Shown here piece by piece: positions 45,241-55,022 of a DNA stretch of 64,000 nt. Every line of letters begins with the position of its first letter. Position 1 is the stretch's first letter. This DNA is from Virgibacillus ihumii (GTDB taxonomy: Bacteria; Bacillota; Bacilli; Bacillales; Amphibacillaceae), in assembly GCF_902726655.1 (NCBI RefSeq), contig NZ_CACVAN010000001.1, positions 3,410,001 through 3,474,000 on the forward strand, given 5' to 3'. The notes below the pieces were generated by a model. It saw only the letters and a program-made list of their open reading frames with translations. It did not search any database and was not told where the DNA came from. A program made the translations under genes and the position numbers.

Positions 45241-45883
45241 CGTTTCTGCTCCCTTCCAGTGGTTTTAACACAGCACGAACCGGGCTGCCATCAGCGCCAT
45301 GGAGCGCGAGCGGCAAGGCGATCAACTCATAAGTGCCTGGCTGTACATGATCGAGCATCAGGTTTTCTAGTATATAAATCCCATTGGCATGCAGTGCATG
45401 GTGTGTTGCCAATTCTTTGCTGTCCGGAGCATCGACTGACGGCATATCAACACCAAGCAATTTTACCCCTTTGTTGTTCAGGAATTCAGAAATGCCGGGA
45501 TCCAGTTCCGGGATTTTTTCCGGAAAATGTTTCGGGTTATTTGGCAGGGAAGTGTGCAGCAGGACACGGTTTACCCCTTCCCAATCATAAGCTGCCAACA
45601 CATCAGCGGTAATGTTGTCGGTATGGCTGACGTCGATGACTTTAGCACGGCCAATATACAAGTCGGGGGAGAGCTGCTCGATGGTCTCCCCTTCAGAATC
45701 ATAATGAAAAGGAGCATCGACATGTGTGCCGGTGTGCAGGCTGGCCATCATTTGACCGACATTCGCCGGCCCGCCGTCTTGTTTGGCGAAGGACAATGAA
45801 TAATTGTATGGGGTATCACCCGGAAAATGCGCCATATCATTTGTTAACGGCTGTGAAATATCAATCCACTGTGAATGTTTCAT
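45215..45883 (-). CDS. kynB: kynurenine formamidase (arylformamidase)
   Basis: 222 residues, cyclase family. Metal motif [18 protein letters not shown], then VLLHTS and [13 protein letters not shown], and EGLxLD-type [21 protein letters not shown]. Hydrolyses N-formylkynurenine to kynurenine and formate. Start codon shares a base with the kynU stop (TAATG), so the genes are tightly coupled. Confidence 0.95.
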   Translation of the reverse strand: MKHSQWIDISQPLTNDMAHFPGDTPYNYSLSFAKQDGGPANVGQMMASLHTGTHVDAPFHYDSEGETIEQLSPDLYIGRAKVIDVSHTDNITADVLAAYDWEGVNRVLLHTSLPNNPKHFPEKIPELDPGISEFLNNKGVKLLGVDMPSVDAPDSKELATHHALHANGIYILENLMLDHVQPGTYELIALPLALHGADGSPVRAVLKPLEGSRNDDRQTFRK

Positions 45884-47154
45884 TATGCGATAACGCCCCT
45901 TTTGTTTTCGTATTTTTTATAGCGTTCTTCTTTCAGAATCGTTTTTAGAATATCCACTGTTGTCCATACCTCTTCAAACGTATTGTACAAGGCAACTGGG
46001 GCAAGGCGGATGCCGTTTGGTGTACGAAAATCAGGAACAACGCCATCGGCTTTCAGTGCCTTACAGATCCTGGCGGCTTCGGGATGCACTAGAAAAACAT
46101 GTCCGCCACGTTCGGTATCTTCGGTTGGATTGGCAATTTTCAGGTCGTAATCCGTCAATTCCGCTTCAACCAGCTCCATTAAATACTGGGTAAGCTGGAG
46201 CGATTTTTTACGAATCTGTTCGATGCTCGCCTCCTGAAACATTTCGAGCGAACCAAGTAACGGTGCAGCGCTTAGCAGATGTGGCGTTCCAATCTGATAA
46301 GCCCCGGCATCTGCTGCTGGTGTGAGTGTGTGTTCCATGTCAAACTGTTTTTCTTTGGACGAGCTGAACCAGCCTGCAAGCCCGGGCTCATTGCCGAAAT
46401 GTCTCTTATTTACATATAACCCGGCGACACTTCCTGGACCGGCATTTAAATGTTTATACGTGCACCAGAAGGCAAAATCCACTCCCCAGTCGGACATATG
46501 ATGCGGAACGGAGCCAATCGAGTGACACAAATCAAATCCGATTAAAATTCCACGTTTGTGTGCTTCATTAGTCAGGGTTTTCATATCAAGAATCTGACCA
46601 CTCCGGTACAGTACACCTGGCAATACAATTAATGCAATATCATCAGACATCTGATCAATAATTTCCTGTGTTGTAAAAGTATTTCCATCACTGCTTTTTA
46701 CTTGAACCAGGTGTTTATCGGGATTCAGGCCTTTCAGCTTGAGCTGGCTTTTTAAAGCGTAAATATCGGATGGAAAATTTAGTTCATCGGCAATAATTTT
46801 TGTCTTATTGTTTTTTGGATTGAAAAAGCTGGCAGTAAGCTGATGCAGGTTTGTTGTTGTTGAACCGGTTATGACAACTTCCTCAGCTTTTGCGCCGATT
46901 AATGGTGCGGTCAAAGCCCCCAGTTTTTCGGATAAGTAATACCACGGTTCCTCTCCTTCAGTCCACCCGTTAATCGCATATTCTTTCCATGACTGCATCG
47001 CATTATCGACTGCTTGTTCAGCACGTCTGGACATAAGTCCCAGCGAGTTGCCGTCAAAGTAAATGGTGTTATTTGGAATGTAAAATTCATTGCGAAATTT
47101 TTTCAGGACGTCCTGTTGATCCAGATATCTGGCATAGGATTTTTCAGTATTCAA
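45883..47154 (-). CDS. kynU: kynureninase
   Basis: About 423 residues, PLP fold type [26 protein letters not shown] and [19 protein letters not shown] with the PLP Lys. Cleaves kynurenine to anthranilate and alanine. The frame has ATG at 47169, but the ribosome site (G)AGGTGG lies inside those codons; the TTG at 47154, 6 bases after it, is the likely start and gives [15 protein letters not shown]. First gene of the kyn operon. No kynurenine monooxygenase or haoD is present, so the pathway ends at anthranilate here. Confidence 0.93.
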   Translation of the reverse strand: MNTEKSYARYLDQQDVLKKFRNEFYIPNNTIYFDGNSLGLMSRRAEQAVDNAMQSWKEYAINGWTEGEEPWYYLSEKLGALTAPLIGAKAEEVVITGSTTTNLHQLTASFFNPKNNKTKIIADELNFPSDIYALKSQLKLKGLNPDKHLVQVKSSDGNTFTTQEIIDQMSDDIALIVLPGVLYRSGQILDMKTLTNEAHKRGILIGFDLCHSIGSVPHHMSDWGVDFAFWCTYKHLNAGPGSVAGLYVNKRHFGNEPGLAGWFSSSKEKQFDMEHTLTPAADAGAYQIGTPHLLSAAPLLGSLEMFQEASIEQIRKKSLQLTQYLMELVEAELTDYDLKIANPTEDTERGGHVFLVHPEAARICKALKADGVVPDFRTPNGIRLAPVALYNTFEEVWTTVDILKTILKEERYKKYENKRGVIA

Positions 47155-47177
47155 AACGATCCACCTCATCAAAAAGT

Positions 47178-47209
47178 ATTATAAAACTATCTTCATCATA
47201 ACAATGATG
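47178..47209 (-). promoter_or_regulatory. kyn operon promoter region with palindrome
   Basis: The minus strand has a perfect TATAAT (47178-47183) 24 bases ahead of the kynU TTG. Just upstream, CATCAT (47194-47199) and ATGATG (47204-47209) form an inverted repeat over the -35 region, where the best match is TTGTTA at a short 15-base spacing. A regulated promoter is suggested. Confidence 0.5.
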
Positions 47210-47249
47210 GTGTGGAGATTGTAGTATAAATTAAACGTGAAGTGGGTCA

Positions 47250-47333
47250 CTGAGCTTATCAGTCAGTTTTGTACTTTTGTCGGTCACTTATAGGAATTTA
47301 TCAGTAACTTTTCTGCTTTTATCAGTATTTCCA
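47250..47333. repeat. 21-bp tandem repeat in the kynU-aminotransferase gap
   Basis: About 3.5 imperfect units of the form TTTATCAGTaACTTTTcTGCT (ATCAGT, GTCGGT, ATCAGT, ATCAGT at 21-base steps). It lies between two divergent promoters and contains no frame. Confidence 0.6.
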
Positions 47334-47383
47334 GACCAGTTCATTTTTCGATTGTATAAATTTAATCAGTTTATTTTAAACAA

Positions 47384-47412
47384 TTGCAAATTTCTTGCGG
47401 TTGATTTATACT
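47384..47412 (+). promoter_or_regulatory. sigma-A promoter of the lysine-catabolism operon
   Basis: TTGCAA (47384-47389), 17-base spacer, TATACT (47407-47412), about 53 bases before the start codon. Confidence 0.75.
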
Positions 47413-47424
47413 AAAATCAGATAT

Positions 47425-47441
47425 TTGAAATGGCATTTCAA
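47425..47441. promoter_or_regulatory. perfect palindrome, candidate IclR operator
   Basis: TTGAAATGGCATTTCAA is a perfect 8-1-8 palindrome 13 bases after the -10 box, covering the start of the transcript. The TGAAAT...ATTTCA pattern resembles operators of IclR-family repressors. An IclR-type gene lies at the end of the same cluster (53.2 kb). Confidence 0.65.
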
Positions 47442-47464
47442 TAAATGAAACAGGTGGGTGAATG

Positions 47465-48646
47465 ATGGCTTTTGTTTCTGACAAAGTGAAAAATCTGCCG
47501 CCGTATTTGTTTTCGGAGTTTCAACGAAGAAAAAAGAAACTCGAAGCGGAGGGGATGGATGTTATCGATTTGGGTATAGGCGCCCCGGATTTACCAGCTC
47601 CACAGTTCGTTGTTGAAAAGTTGGCCGATGAAGCACAAATACCGGAAAATCACCGGTACTCAACCTATAGTGGATGTCAGGAATTCAGGGAAGCAGTGGC
47701 CGCATTCTATAAGAAACAGTACAATGTGGATCTGGATCCGGACACAGAAGTATTGGCCGTTATCGGCTCCAAGGAAGGGATAGCCAATCTCATGCATGCG
47801 GTGATTGACCCGGGAGATACAGTGCTTGTACCTGATCCTGGTTATCCGGTTTATCGGACAGCTGTTCATTTGGCAGGAGGGAAGAATGTTTCCCTGCCGC
47901 TCGATCGCACAAATGGTTATGTCCCATTATTTGAGCAGGTTGATCTGTCATCTGTGCAAAAAGCAAAAGCAATGTTCTTAAATTATCCCGCTAATCCGAC
48001 TGCAGCAACGGTTGATTTCGACACATTTTTGAAAGCGGTTACTTTTGCTAAAAAAAACAACATGCTGCTTGTGCATGATGCTGCATATGACATGGTTACC
48101 TTTAATGGCTATCAATCACCGAGTGTTCTGCAGGTGCCGAATGCCAAAGAAACAGCAGTTGAGTTTGGATCATTGTCCAAAAGTTTTTCCATGACCGGCT
48201 GGCGAATCGGCTATATGGTTGGTAACAAGGAGGTTGTCCAGGCGCTGTCTGCCTTGAAGAGCAACATTGATACGAGTCAGTTTCTCCCTGTCCAAAAGGC
48301 AGCCGCTGCAGCGTTAAAAAGTGACTTTAAAGCACCTGCAGCAAACAACAAAATTTATCAGAAACGTATGGAAAAATTGCATGATGCCCTGCATGAAATT
48401 GGATTACGGGCGAATCGGCCGAACGGAACGATTTTTATTTGGGCAGAAATTCCGGACGGTTACACTTCAATGGGTTTTTCCGCGAAGTTATTAAATGAAG
48501 CTGGTGTCATTGTGACACCAGGCAACGCATTCGGATCACTTGGTGAAGGTTATGTTCGAATATCACTATCGGTCGGGGAGGACAGATTGGATGAAGTGAT
48601 ACGCAGAATAAAAGAGCTTGATTTAAAGGAGGTGACGAATGGATGA
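47465..48646 (+). CDS. class I/II PLP aminotransferase (2-aminoadipate aminotransferase candidate)
   Basis: 393 residues. NLPPYLFSEFQRRKKKLEAEGMDVIDLGIGAPDLPAP, RYSTYSGCQEFREAVA, PNPGYP-like PDPGYPVY, NYPANPTAA and the PLP lysine in SLSKSFSMTGWRIGY, with C-terminal GYVRISLS Arg. ATGs at 47462 and 47465 are adjacent; the second is better spaced from AGGTGG (47453-47458). It could transaminate several amino acids (AspB/DapL-like look). Standing first in an operon with lysine 6-dehydrogenase and a semialdehyde dehydrogenase, it fits conversion of 2-aminoadipate to 2-oxoadipate. The stop overlaps the next start (ATGA). Confidence 0.85.
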   Translation: MAFVSDKVKNLPPYLFSEFQRRKKKLEAEGMDVIDLGIGAPDLPAPQFVVEKLADEAQIPENHRYSTYSGCQEFREAVAAFYKKQYNVDLDPDTEVLAVIGSKEGIANLMHAVIDPGDTVLVPDPGYPVYRTAVHLAGGKNVSLPLDRTNGYVPLFEQVDLSSVQKAKAMFLNYPANPTAATVDFDTFLKAVTFAKKNNMLLVHDAAYDMVTFNGYQSPSVLQVPNAKETAVEFGSLSKSFSMTGWRIGYMVGNKEVVQALSALKSNIDTSQFLPVQKAAAAALKSDFKAPAANNKIYQKRMEKLHDALHEIGLRANRPNGTIFIWAEIPDGYTSMGFSAKLLNEAGVIVTPGNAFGSLGEGYVRISLSVGEDRLDEVIRRIKELDLKEVTNG

Positions 48647-50319
48647 ATACGTCTCCGGTTACTGGCAAAACCGAAACGATATCTGCTGCGCAGGCAATTG
48701 TAGAATGTCTGAAAATAGAAGGGATCTCCAATGTGTTTTGTGTACCCGGTGAAAGTTATCTGCCGGTATTGGATGCGCTGTATGATGAAGACACCATTCG
48801 GGTTATATCAGCAAGACATGAAAGTGGTGCAGCGTTTATGGCGGAAGGCTATGCCAAGTCATCCTTAAAACCCGGGGTTGTGCTGGCCACACGGGGTGTC
48901 GGTGCTGCCAATCTATCAATCGGTGTGCACACAGCTTACCAGGACTCGACTCCAATGGTTGTATTTTTGGGGCAGGTACATAGCAAGTTCAGGGGAAGGG
49001 AAGGTTTTCAGGAAGTGGACCTGGACCGTTTTTTTGGACACATCGCCAAATGGACGGTTGAGGTGAAAGACCCCGAACGCATGCCTGAACTTGTTCAACG
49101 TGCACTTAGGATTGCACAGTCAGGCAGGCCTGGTCCTGTTGTAGTGTCACTGCCGGAGGATGTGCTGCCTGCAAAAGCTGAAATGCATTTTGGGCCTGCT
49201 CTGATGAAGCCGAAGCCAAAGCCTTCGTTACAGGAAATGAACAATGTGGAAGCAATTCTTTCAACAGCCGATAAGCCACTGATTATTGCAGGGGGCGGTG
49301 TAAAAAGTTCACAGGCGGAGCAAGCTCTCATCGCGTTTGCCGAAAAGTTTTCCATTCCGGTCATGGCTGCTTTCCGCAGACATGATTGTTTCCCGAATGA
49401 TCATCCGTTATATGCCGGTCATCTCGGTCTAGGAACCAATCAGAAATTGCTGCAAACGGTACGCGAAGCAGATGTGGTATTGGCATTGGGAACACGGTTG
49501 TCGGAGGTTACAACACAGGATTATAAAATCATCACTCCGGATAAAAAATTGATCCATGTTGATATTGATCATGACTCGATTGGAAAAGTTTATGCCCCTA
49601 ATGTCGGGATTGTTGCTGATTTACAGGAGACATTGCAAGTATTGTCCGAAATGGAAGTACAATGTCCATGGCTCAGCTGGGCGGGGGAACGCCGGGATGA
49701 TTATGAGGATGTCAGCCGTCTGGATCTTTCGCATAATGACGTGATTAACAAGCATATTGTAGCAATGGTCGCAAAGAGATTGCCTGATCATGCCCTGTTG
49801 ACCAATGATGCCGGAAATTTTGCGGGATGGCTGCACGCCTTTTATCGGTTTAACAAGAAACATACGTATGTTGGTCCGACTTCTGGGGCAATGGGATACG
49901 GGATGCCCGCAGCACTTGGCGCGAAACTTGCCTTCCCGGATAAACCAGTCGTTTCATTTTCGGGTGATGGCGGATTTATGATGACATTTCAGGAGCTGGA
50001 AACAGCCGTCAGGTGCAACATCCCGATCATTAGTCTGGTCTTTAATAATCAGATGTATGGAACAATTCGGATGCACCAGGAAATGCATTATCCGGAAAAA
50101 GTGATTGGTACCGATTTAGGCAATGTTTCTTTTAAGGATATGGCGGAAAGTGTTGGTGCAGATGGTTATCAGGTAAGTACTGCCGAAGCGTTTGAGCAGG
50201 CATTAGATCAAGCGCTTGAAAATAAGAAACCATGCGTAATTGAAATTTTAACAGCTAAAGAACAGATTTCCGTATCATCGACTATTACGCAAATTCGCGA
50301 CAGAGCGAAAGGAAAATAA
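48643..50319 (+). CDS. thiamine-diphosphate enzyme, acetolactate-synthase-like (2-oxoacid decarboxylase candidate)
   Basis: 558 residues with three ThDP domains: N-terminal pyrimidine domain with the catalytic Glu in SARHESGAAFMAEGYA, central domain, and C-terminal GDGGFMMTFQELETAVR...NNQMYGTIRMHQ binding Mg and ThDP. It looks like the IlvB/benzoylformate decarboxylase group, but has no adjacent regulatory subunit and sits in a catabolic operon. In context it may decarboxylate 2-oxoadipate, giving glutarate semialdehyde for the next enzyme. It overlaps the aminotransferase by 4 bases and has AAGGAGGTG before it. Substrate inferred. Confidence 0.83.
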   Translation: MNTSPVTGKTETISAAQAIVECLKIEGISNVFCVPGESYLPVLDALYDEDTIRVISARHESGAAFMAEGYAKSSLKPGVVLATRGVGAANLSIGVHTAYQDSTPMVVFLGQVHSKFRGREGFQEVDLDRFFGHIAKWTVEVKDPERMPELVQRALRIAQSGRPGPVVVSLPEDVLPAKAEMHFGPALMKPKPKPSLQEMNNVEAILSTADKPLIIAGGGVKSSQAEQALIAFAEKFSIPVMAAFRRHDCFPNDHPLYAGHLGLGTNQKLLQTVREADVVLALGTRLSEVTTQDYKIITPDKKLIHVDIDHDSIGKVYAPNVGIVADLQETLQVLSEMEVQCPWLSWAGERRDDYEDVSRLDLSHNDVINKHIVAMVAKRLPDHALLTNDAGNFAGWLHAFYRFNKKHTYVGPTSGAMGYGMPAALGAKLAFPDKPVVSFSGDGGFMMTFQELETAVRCNIPIISLVFNNQMYGTIRMHQEMHYPEKVIGTDLGNVSFKDMAESVGADGYQVSTAEAFEQALDQALENKKPCVIEILTAKEQISVSSTITQIRDRAKGK

Positions 50320-50341
50320 TAATTTATAGGAGGAATTCATT

Positions 50342-51838
50342 ATGACAGAAGCACTGCTTACAACAGAGAAACTGAAAAATTATATCAATGGCGATTGGGT
50401 GGACGGAAAGGATCACACAGCTGTAGTCAATCCGGCAAACGGGAAAACAATTGTCGACGTACCACTATCAGATGCGGAAGACGTGGATAAGGCGGTTCAG
50501 ACTGCCAAAAAAGCACAAAAGGAATGGGCGCTTGTTCCCGCTCCACAGCGCGCTGAGGTGCTGTTTAAGGTCGGCCAGATAATGAAGGAACGGAAAGAGA
50601 GACTTTCTCAACTACTGACAATGGAAAACGGAAAAGTGCTTGAAGAAGCACGTGGTGAAGTGCAGGAAGGTATTGATATGGCATTTTATATGGCTGGTGA
50701 GGGCCGCCGTTTATTTGGTCACACAACCCCGGCAGAACTGCCAAATAAATTTTCCATGAGCCAGCGTGCACCAGTTGGCGTTGTCGGGATTATCACACCG
50801 TGGAACTTCCCAATCGCGATAGCTACGTGGAAGTCATTCCCGGCAATTGTTGCAGGTAATGCGGTTATCTGGAAACCAGCAACCGAAACACCAATCATGG
50901 CCTATGAACTGGCGCAGATTCTTGAAGAAGCCGGACTGCCAAAAGGTGTCCTGAATGTGGTGTTTGGTAAGGGATCAGCAGTCGGTGATGCGATGGTGCA
51001 TCATGATGATATCCGGGTCATCTCATTTACCGGGTCCAATGAAACCGGCCGTAATATTGCCGGTGAATGCGGTAAACAACTGAAAAAGGTATCCCTTGAG
51101 ATGGGCGGTAAAAATGCAATCACGGTCATGGATGATGCCGACCTGGATCTGGCTGTTGAAGGCATTCTCTGGAGCGCCTATGGTACAAGTGGGCAACGTT
51201 GTACCGCAGCCAGCAGGGTGATTGTCCATGAAGATGTGAAAGAACGGCTAGAAGAGCGACTGCTCGCGGAAATTGAAAAACTGACCATTGGCGACGGACT
51301 GGATGAGTCAAACAAAGTCGGTCCAATTATCAATAAGGCCGGTCTGGAAAAGATTGAAAAATATATTCAAGTTGGTAAGGAAGAGAGCGCAAAATTGGTT
51401 GCCGGCGGTTATGTGCTCGATGGCGCCAAGTATGCTGACGGACATTATTTCGCACCGACCCTGTTTACGGATTGTACAGCGGATATGCGCATTTCCCAGG
51501 AAGAAATCTTTGGTCCGGTTATTTCGTTAATTCCGGTGAAAAGTTTTGAAGAAGCAATCGAAGTGAACAATGGTGTTTCATTCGGTCTGTCAAGCTCAAT
51601 TTTTACAACAGATGCCAACCGTGTGTTTAAGGCGCAACGCGATCTGGACACCGGAATTGTATATGTAAACGCAGGAACAACCGGTGCTGAAATCCACCTG
51701 CCATTTGGCGGAACGAAAGGGACCGGCAATGGCCACCGAGACTCAGGGGTGCAGGCACTCGATGTATTCACTGAATGGAAAGCTGTCTATATCGATTACA
51801 GCGGCAAACTGCAGCGCGCTCAGATTGATGTTGAATAA
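50342..51838 (+). CDS. NAD(P)-dependent aldehyde dehydrogenase (aminoadipate semialdehyde dehydrogenase candidate)
   Basis: 498 residues. [19 protein letters not shown], cofactor loop [12 protein letters not shown], catalytic Glu in LEMGGKNAI, catalytic Cys in [10 protein letters not shown] and FGPVISL. The tail [18 protein letters not shown] then [14 protein letters not shown] differs from betaine aldehyde dehydrogenases and resembles aldehyde dehydrogenases near lysine-degradation genes. In the operon it would oxidise 2-aminoadipate 6-semialdehyde made by lysine 6-dehydrogenase and perhaps also glutarate semialdehyde. Ribosome site TAGGAGG. Confidence 0.87.
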   Translation: MTEALLTTEKLKNYINGDWVDGKDHTAVVNPANGKTIVDVPLSDAEDVDKAVQTAKKAQKEWALVPAPQRAEVLFKVGQIMKERKERLSQLLTMENGKVLEEARGEVQEGIDMAFYMAGEGRRLFGHTTPAELPNKFSMSQRAPVGVVGIITPWNFPIAIATWKSFPAIVAGNAVIWKPATETPIMAYELAQILEEAGLPKGVLNVVFGKGSAVGDAMVHHDDIRVISFTGSNETGRNIAGECGKQLKKVSLEMGGKNAITVMDDADLDLAVEGILWSAYGTSGQRCTAASRVIVHEDVKERLEERLLAEIEKLTIGDGLDESNKVGPIINKAGLEKIEKYIQVGKEESAKLVAGGYVLDGAKYADGHYFAPTLFTDCTADMRISQEEIFGPVISLIPVKSFEEAIEVNNGVSFGLSSSIFTTDANRVFKAQRDLDTGIVYVNAGTTGAEIHLPFGGTKGTGNGHRDSGVQALDVFTEWKAVYIDYSGKLQRAQIDVE

Positions 51839-51951
51839 GAAGGAAAGCGCAGACGCCCGTTCAGTGTGATGCCCGTGCAAAAAAGATTCTGCCAACAGAA
51901 AGCGAGCAATTATAGAAGGTAGCGTAATTTTTTTGAAGGAGTGGTTGATTG

Positions 51952-53127
51952 ATGAAAATAGGTGTATTGGGATCCGGATTAATGGGAAAAGAAGCAGCTC
52001 GTGATCTGACAGCGAGTGAAGGAGTAACAGCAGTTGGTTTGGCCGATATCGATCTGCAAGTAGCACAACAGGTATGTGATCAATTGAATTCTCCTAAATT
52101 GACAGCCTATAAAGTTAACGCCAAGGATGAACAGGATCTGGCAAACTATATGCGTCAGTTTGATGTTATTATAAATGCATTATTCTATTCATTTAATGAA
52201 GTTGTTGCCAAAACAGCTATTAAAGTGGGTGTAAACTCAGTTGATTTGGGAGGCCATATCGGCCATATGACCGACCGCGTTCTCGAATTGAAGGAGGAAG
52301 CTGCTGAAGCAGGGGTAACGCTTATTCCTGACTTGGGTGTTGCGCCCGGAATGATTAATATTCTGTCCGGTCATGGTGCCGGCAAACTTGATATACTGGA
52401 AGAAATTAAGTTATATGTCGGGGGCATCCCGGTACGTCCTGAGCCTCCTTTTGAATATAATCATGTTTTTTCCATGGAAGGGGTATTTGATCATTATACA
52501 GACCCGGCCCTTATTATTCGTGATGGAATCAAACAGGAAATTACATCACTGTCTGAAGTGGAGCGCGTGCATTTTGAAAAATTCGGACCGCTCGAAGCTT
52601 TTCACACATCAGGAGGAACATCAACACTATCCATCTCGTATCCGCAGTTAAAAACGCTGGAATATAAAACAATCCGGTATCCGGGTCATGCGGAAAAGTT
52701 TAAGTTGCTTGTCGATCTGAATTTAACCCGAATGGATTATGAAGTGGATGTAAACGGGCAAAAAGTCAACCCGAGAGAAGTGCTTTTAAAAGTACTTGAT
52801 CCGATTGTCGATTTGAAAGATAAAGACGATGCCGTGCTGCTGCGGATAAAAGTAAGCGGGGAGAAAGACGGCAAACCGAAAACGTATGTTTATGAAATGA
52901 CAACGTATAAAGACAGGGGAAACAATGTTACTGCCATGGCACGGGCAACCGCAAATACTATTTCGGCAGTCGCTCAGATGATTGGAAATGGTACCATTAC
53001 AAAACGTGGTGTTTTCCCGCCGGAGCAATGTGTCCCTGGAAAGCCTTACATGAAGGAAATGGAAAAACGCGGGGTCATTATTCATGAATCAGACTTATCA
53101 GCTGAAAAAGATAAAGTTAGCATCTAA
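51952..53127 (+). CDS. lysine 6-dehydrogenase (saccharopine dehydrogenase-like fold)
   Basis: 391 residues from ATG 51952 (a TTG three bases earlier is also possible). [20 protein letters not shown] is the NAD-binding motif; then [17 protein letters not shown], [72 protein letters not shown] and [16 protein letters not shown]. These follow, from memory, the Geobacillus stearothermophilus lysine 6-dehydrogenase through most of its length. It oxidises Lys at the epsilon position to 2-aminoadipate 6-semialdehyde, which cyclises to piperideine-6-carboxylate, with release of ammonia. Preceded by AAGGAG and followed by a terminator. Confidence 0.88.
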   Translation: MKIGVLGSGLMGKEAARDLTASEGVTAVGLADIDLQVAQQVCDQLNSPKLTAYKVNAKDEQDLANYMRQFDVIINALFYSFNEVVAKTAIKVGVNSVDLGGHIGHMTDRVLELKEEAAEAGVTLIPDLGVAPGMINILSGHGAGKLDILEEIKLYVGGIPVRPEPPFEYNHVFSMEGVFDHYTDPALIIRDGIKQEITSLSEVERVHFEKFGPLEAFHTSGGTSTLSISYPQLKTLEYKTIRYPGHAEKFKLLVDLNLTRMDYEVDVNGQKVNPREVLLKVLDPIVDLKDKDDAVLLRIKVSGEKDGKPKTYVYEMTTYKDRGNNVTAMARATANTISAVAQMIGNGTITKRGVFPPEQCVPGKPYMKEMEKRGVIIHESDLSAEKDKVSI

Positions 53128-53136
53128 TTGATGGAA

Positions 53137-53167
53137 TTGAGGTTGTCCTTTTTTGTGACAACCTCAA
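53137..53167 (+). terminator. terminator of the lysine operon
   Basis: TTGAGGTTGTC (53137-53147) and GACAACCTCAA (53157-53167), perfect eleven-pair stem with a T-rich loop. Confidence 0.8.
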
Positions 53168-53210
53168 CTTTCTATAAATGCAGAAGAAATTACAGCAAGG
53201 AGTACCTACT

Positions 53211-53975
53211 ATGAATCAAAGTGTTATGAAGGCATTAAAACTATTAAACTTTTTTTCGGCGGATACACCGGAGTTGACATTAAAGGAAATAGCAGCTAAA
53301 GCAGATATTCCAAAGCCAACAGCATATCGGCTGTTAGCTGCACTGGAAGAAAGTGATTTTTTATACAAAACAAAAGAAAATGAGCATGACAGCAGGTATC
53401 GCCTTGGTCTGAAACTGCTTGAACTGGGGCACATTGTCTCGGATCAGCTCGAGGTACGCACTATCGCGTTGCCGTACATGCAACAACTGGCCCAGGAAAT
53501 TAATGAAGTGGTCCACCTGGTTATTGTGAATCAGGATGAAGCTACCTACATCGAAAAAGTGGACAGCTCCAGAGCGCTTCGTCTTAACACACGAGTTGGT
53601 AAAAGCTCACCTTTGTATGCAGGATCTGGTCCCAAAATGCTTCTGGCAAATTTGCCACCGGAGCAGCAGCATGAGATTCTGACAGCAGACACCTTTTATC
53701 GGAACAACCAATTAGTTGATAAACATGAGTTAATAGACCAGTTGGAAAAAATCCGCGAAAACAGGTATGCTTATAGTGTCGGGGAGCAGGATGCCGATAC
53801 AACCGGTATTTCATATCCGGTATATGATTATCGCAATGAGGTTATTGCTGCCCTGGCTGTCAGCGGTTTATCCAGCCATTTTGAAGGAGAAAATCTGGAA
53901 TGGATAAAAACAAAGTCAAAACAAACCGCAAAAACAATTTCCGGACAACTCGGTTACAAAGGTTCTGATTTTTAA
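53211..53975 (+). CDS. IclR family transcriptional regulator
   Basis: 254 residues. N-terminal winged helix-turn-helix: VMKALKLLNFFSADTPELTLKEIAAKADIPKPTAYRLLAALEES; C-terminal IclR effector domain with RLNTRVGKSSPLYAGSGPKMLLA, GISYPVYDYRNEVIAALAVSG. AAGGAG lies 7 bases before ATG 53211. By position it should control the lysine-catabolism operon before it; a palindrome of IclR type lies at that operon's promoter (47425-47441). Confidence 0.92.
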   Translation: MNQSVMKALKLLNFFSADTPELTLKEIAAKADIPKPTAYRLLAALEESDFLYKTKENEHDSRYRLGLKLLELGHIVSDQLEVRTIALPYMQQLAQEINEVVHLVIVNQDEATYIEKVDSSRALRLNTRVGKSSPLYAGSGPKMLLANLPPEQQHEILTADTFYRNNQLVDKHELIDQLEKIRENRYAYSVGEQDADTTGISYPVYDYRNEVIAALAVSGLSSHFEGENLEWIKTKSKQTAKTISGQLGYKGSDF

Positions 53976-53996
53976 AGGTGAGAGGTGGATCTATCA

Positions 53997-54308
53997 ATGA
54001 ATACCGTTTTTATTGCTGGGCATGCACGGCTCCCATCTGGTATGGCAGCCAAAAGTATTTATGAAACATTAACGATTACCGCGGAAATTGATAAGAAATA
54101 TGGTGTAATCGTAACAGCCGGCTGTACACTAGCAACATTGCATGGCCGCGAGTTTGTACAGCAACTCCTGAGAGGGCACAGTCTGCAGGATGGAATTGAT
54201 GAACCTGTCCAGGTTGTGAAGGAGCATTACCTCGGAAAGGCAGGTAATGCATTGGAATCGGCCTTAAAAGATTTGTATAAACAATATGAAGAGTTTGTCA
54301 AAAAATAA
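53997..54308 (+). CDS. DUF3870 family protein
   Basis: 103 residues from ATG 53997 (GAGAGGTGG 8 bases upstream). MNTVFIAGHARLPSGMAAKSIYE and VIVTAGCTLATLHGREFVQQLL, then a long helix. The family is unnamed and often found next to regulators of amino-acid catabolism. It is 21 bases after the IclR gene, so the two are probably cotranscribed. Function unknown. Confidence 0.82.
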   Translation: MNTVFIAGHARLPSGMAAKSIYETLTITAEIDKKYGVIVTAGCTLATLHGREFVQQLLRGHSLQDGIDEPVQVVKEHYLGKAGNALESALKDLYKQYEEFVKK

Positions 54309-54345
54309 AACCTCCCACCAGTTGTTATTTATGGTGGGAGGTTTT
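54307..54345 (+). terminator. terminator after the DUF3870 gene
   Basis: AAAACCTCCCACC (54307-54319) and GGTGGGAGGTTTT (54333-54345) then ATTTT. Confidence 0.9.
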
Positions 54346-54532
54346 ATTTTAAATAAATTTTAGAGAAAAGTTTGATACAATTATAATTGGTAACTATTCA
54401 AGAATTGGGCCAGATTGTTTAGCAACGCTCGTAAAGCAAATGGATTTTTTATGTTAGGATAAATGGTGATTGTGAAGAAATGTACTTAAAGTAACGGGCA
54501 GGTTAGTTCAGATTCTGTTTTATTTAAATAAA

Positions 54533-54555
54533 AGACGGTGAAAAAAGCACCGTCT
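54533..54555 (-). terminator. terminator of the small membrane protein gene
   Basis: AGACGGTG (54533-54540) and CACCGTCT (54548-54555); the minus strand continues with TTTTAT. Confidence 0.8.
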
Positions 54556-54563
54556 ATAATTCG

Positions 54564-54767
54564 CTATTTATTTTGTGTTAATTCTTTGTAATAAAGGTAA
54601 TTGACTTTATGCTTGGTAGCCATTAACTGCGAAGCCAAAACCGCCGTATAAACAGTGGTTAGTACAATTGCTCCAATACCAAGACCTGAAAGGTTTATCT
54701 TATTAGATGTACTCATTCCATTATTACTTGTGCTCATAGCATTATTACTTGTGGGTGCTTCTGCCAT
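54564..54767 (-). CDS. small single-span membrane protein, 67 aa
   Basis: Begins MAEAPTSNNAMSTSNNGMSTSN, with a short repeated MSTSN/SNN motif, then a hydrophobic segment GLGIGAIVLTTVYTAVLASQL (about residues 29-49) and a basic tail KHKVNYLYYKELTQNK. A GGGGG site lies 9 bases ahead of the ATG and a good terminator follows, which support a real gene. No family recognised. Confidence 0.6.
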   Translation of the reverse strand: MAEAPTSNNAMSTSNNGMSTSNKINLSGLGIGAIVLTTVYTAVLASQLMATKHKVNYLYYKELTQNK

Positions 54768-54901
54768 TTTATTAACCCCCTAATTTGTTATAGGGGTATT
54801 ATTTGTAAAGGCATTTAAACTTATACTCTAAAAAATAACTGAGAGAAAGAAAAGAGGCAGGTCTTAAAACCTTTAAGTTTGTGAACAAATATACTTAAAC
54901 A

Positions 54902-54941
54902 AACGGGCGCTTTTCCCTAATAAGGATTAGCGCCAATATCG
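54902..54941. repeat. degenerate interspersed repeat, copy 1
   Basis: GGGCGC...CCTAATAAGGATTAGCGCCAATAT. GGCGC and GCGCC can pair around a TAATAAG loop. Related copies at 55525-55580 and 55771-55830. Confidence 0.5.
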
Positions 54942-55022
54942 CATAAAAAGGCTATTTAATTAAATAACATTAAAGGCGGTAATCGCATATTTGTTTTATA
55001 AAGAAATATGGAGGAATAAAAT

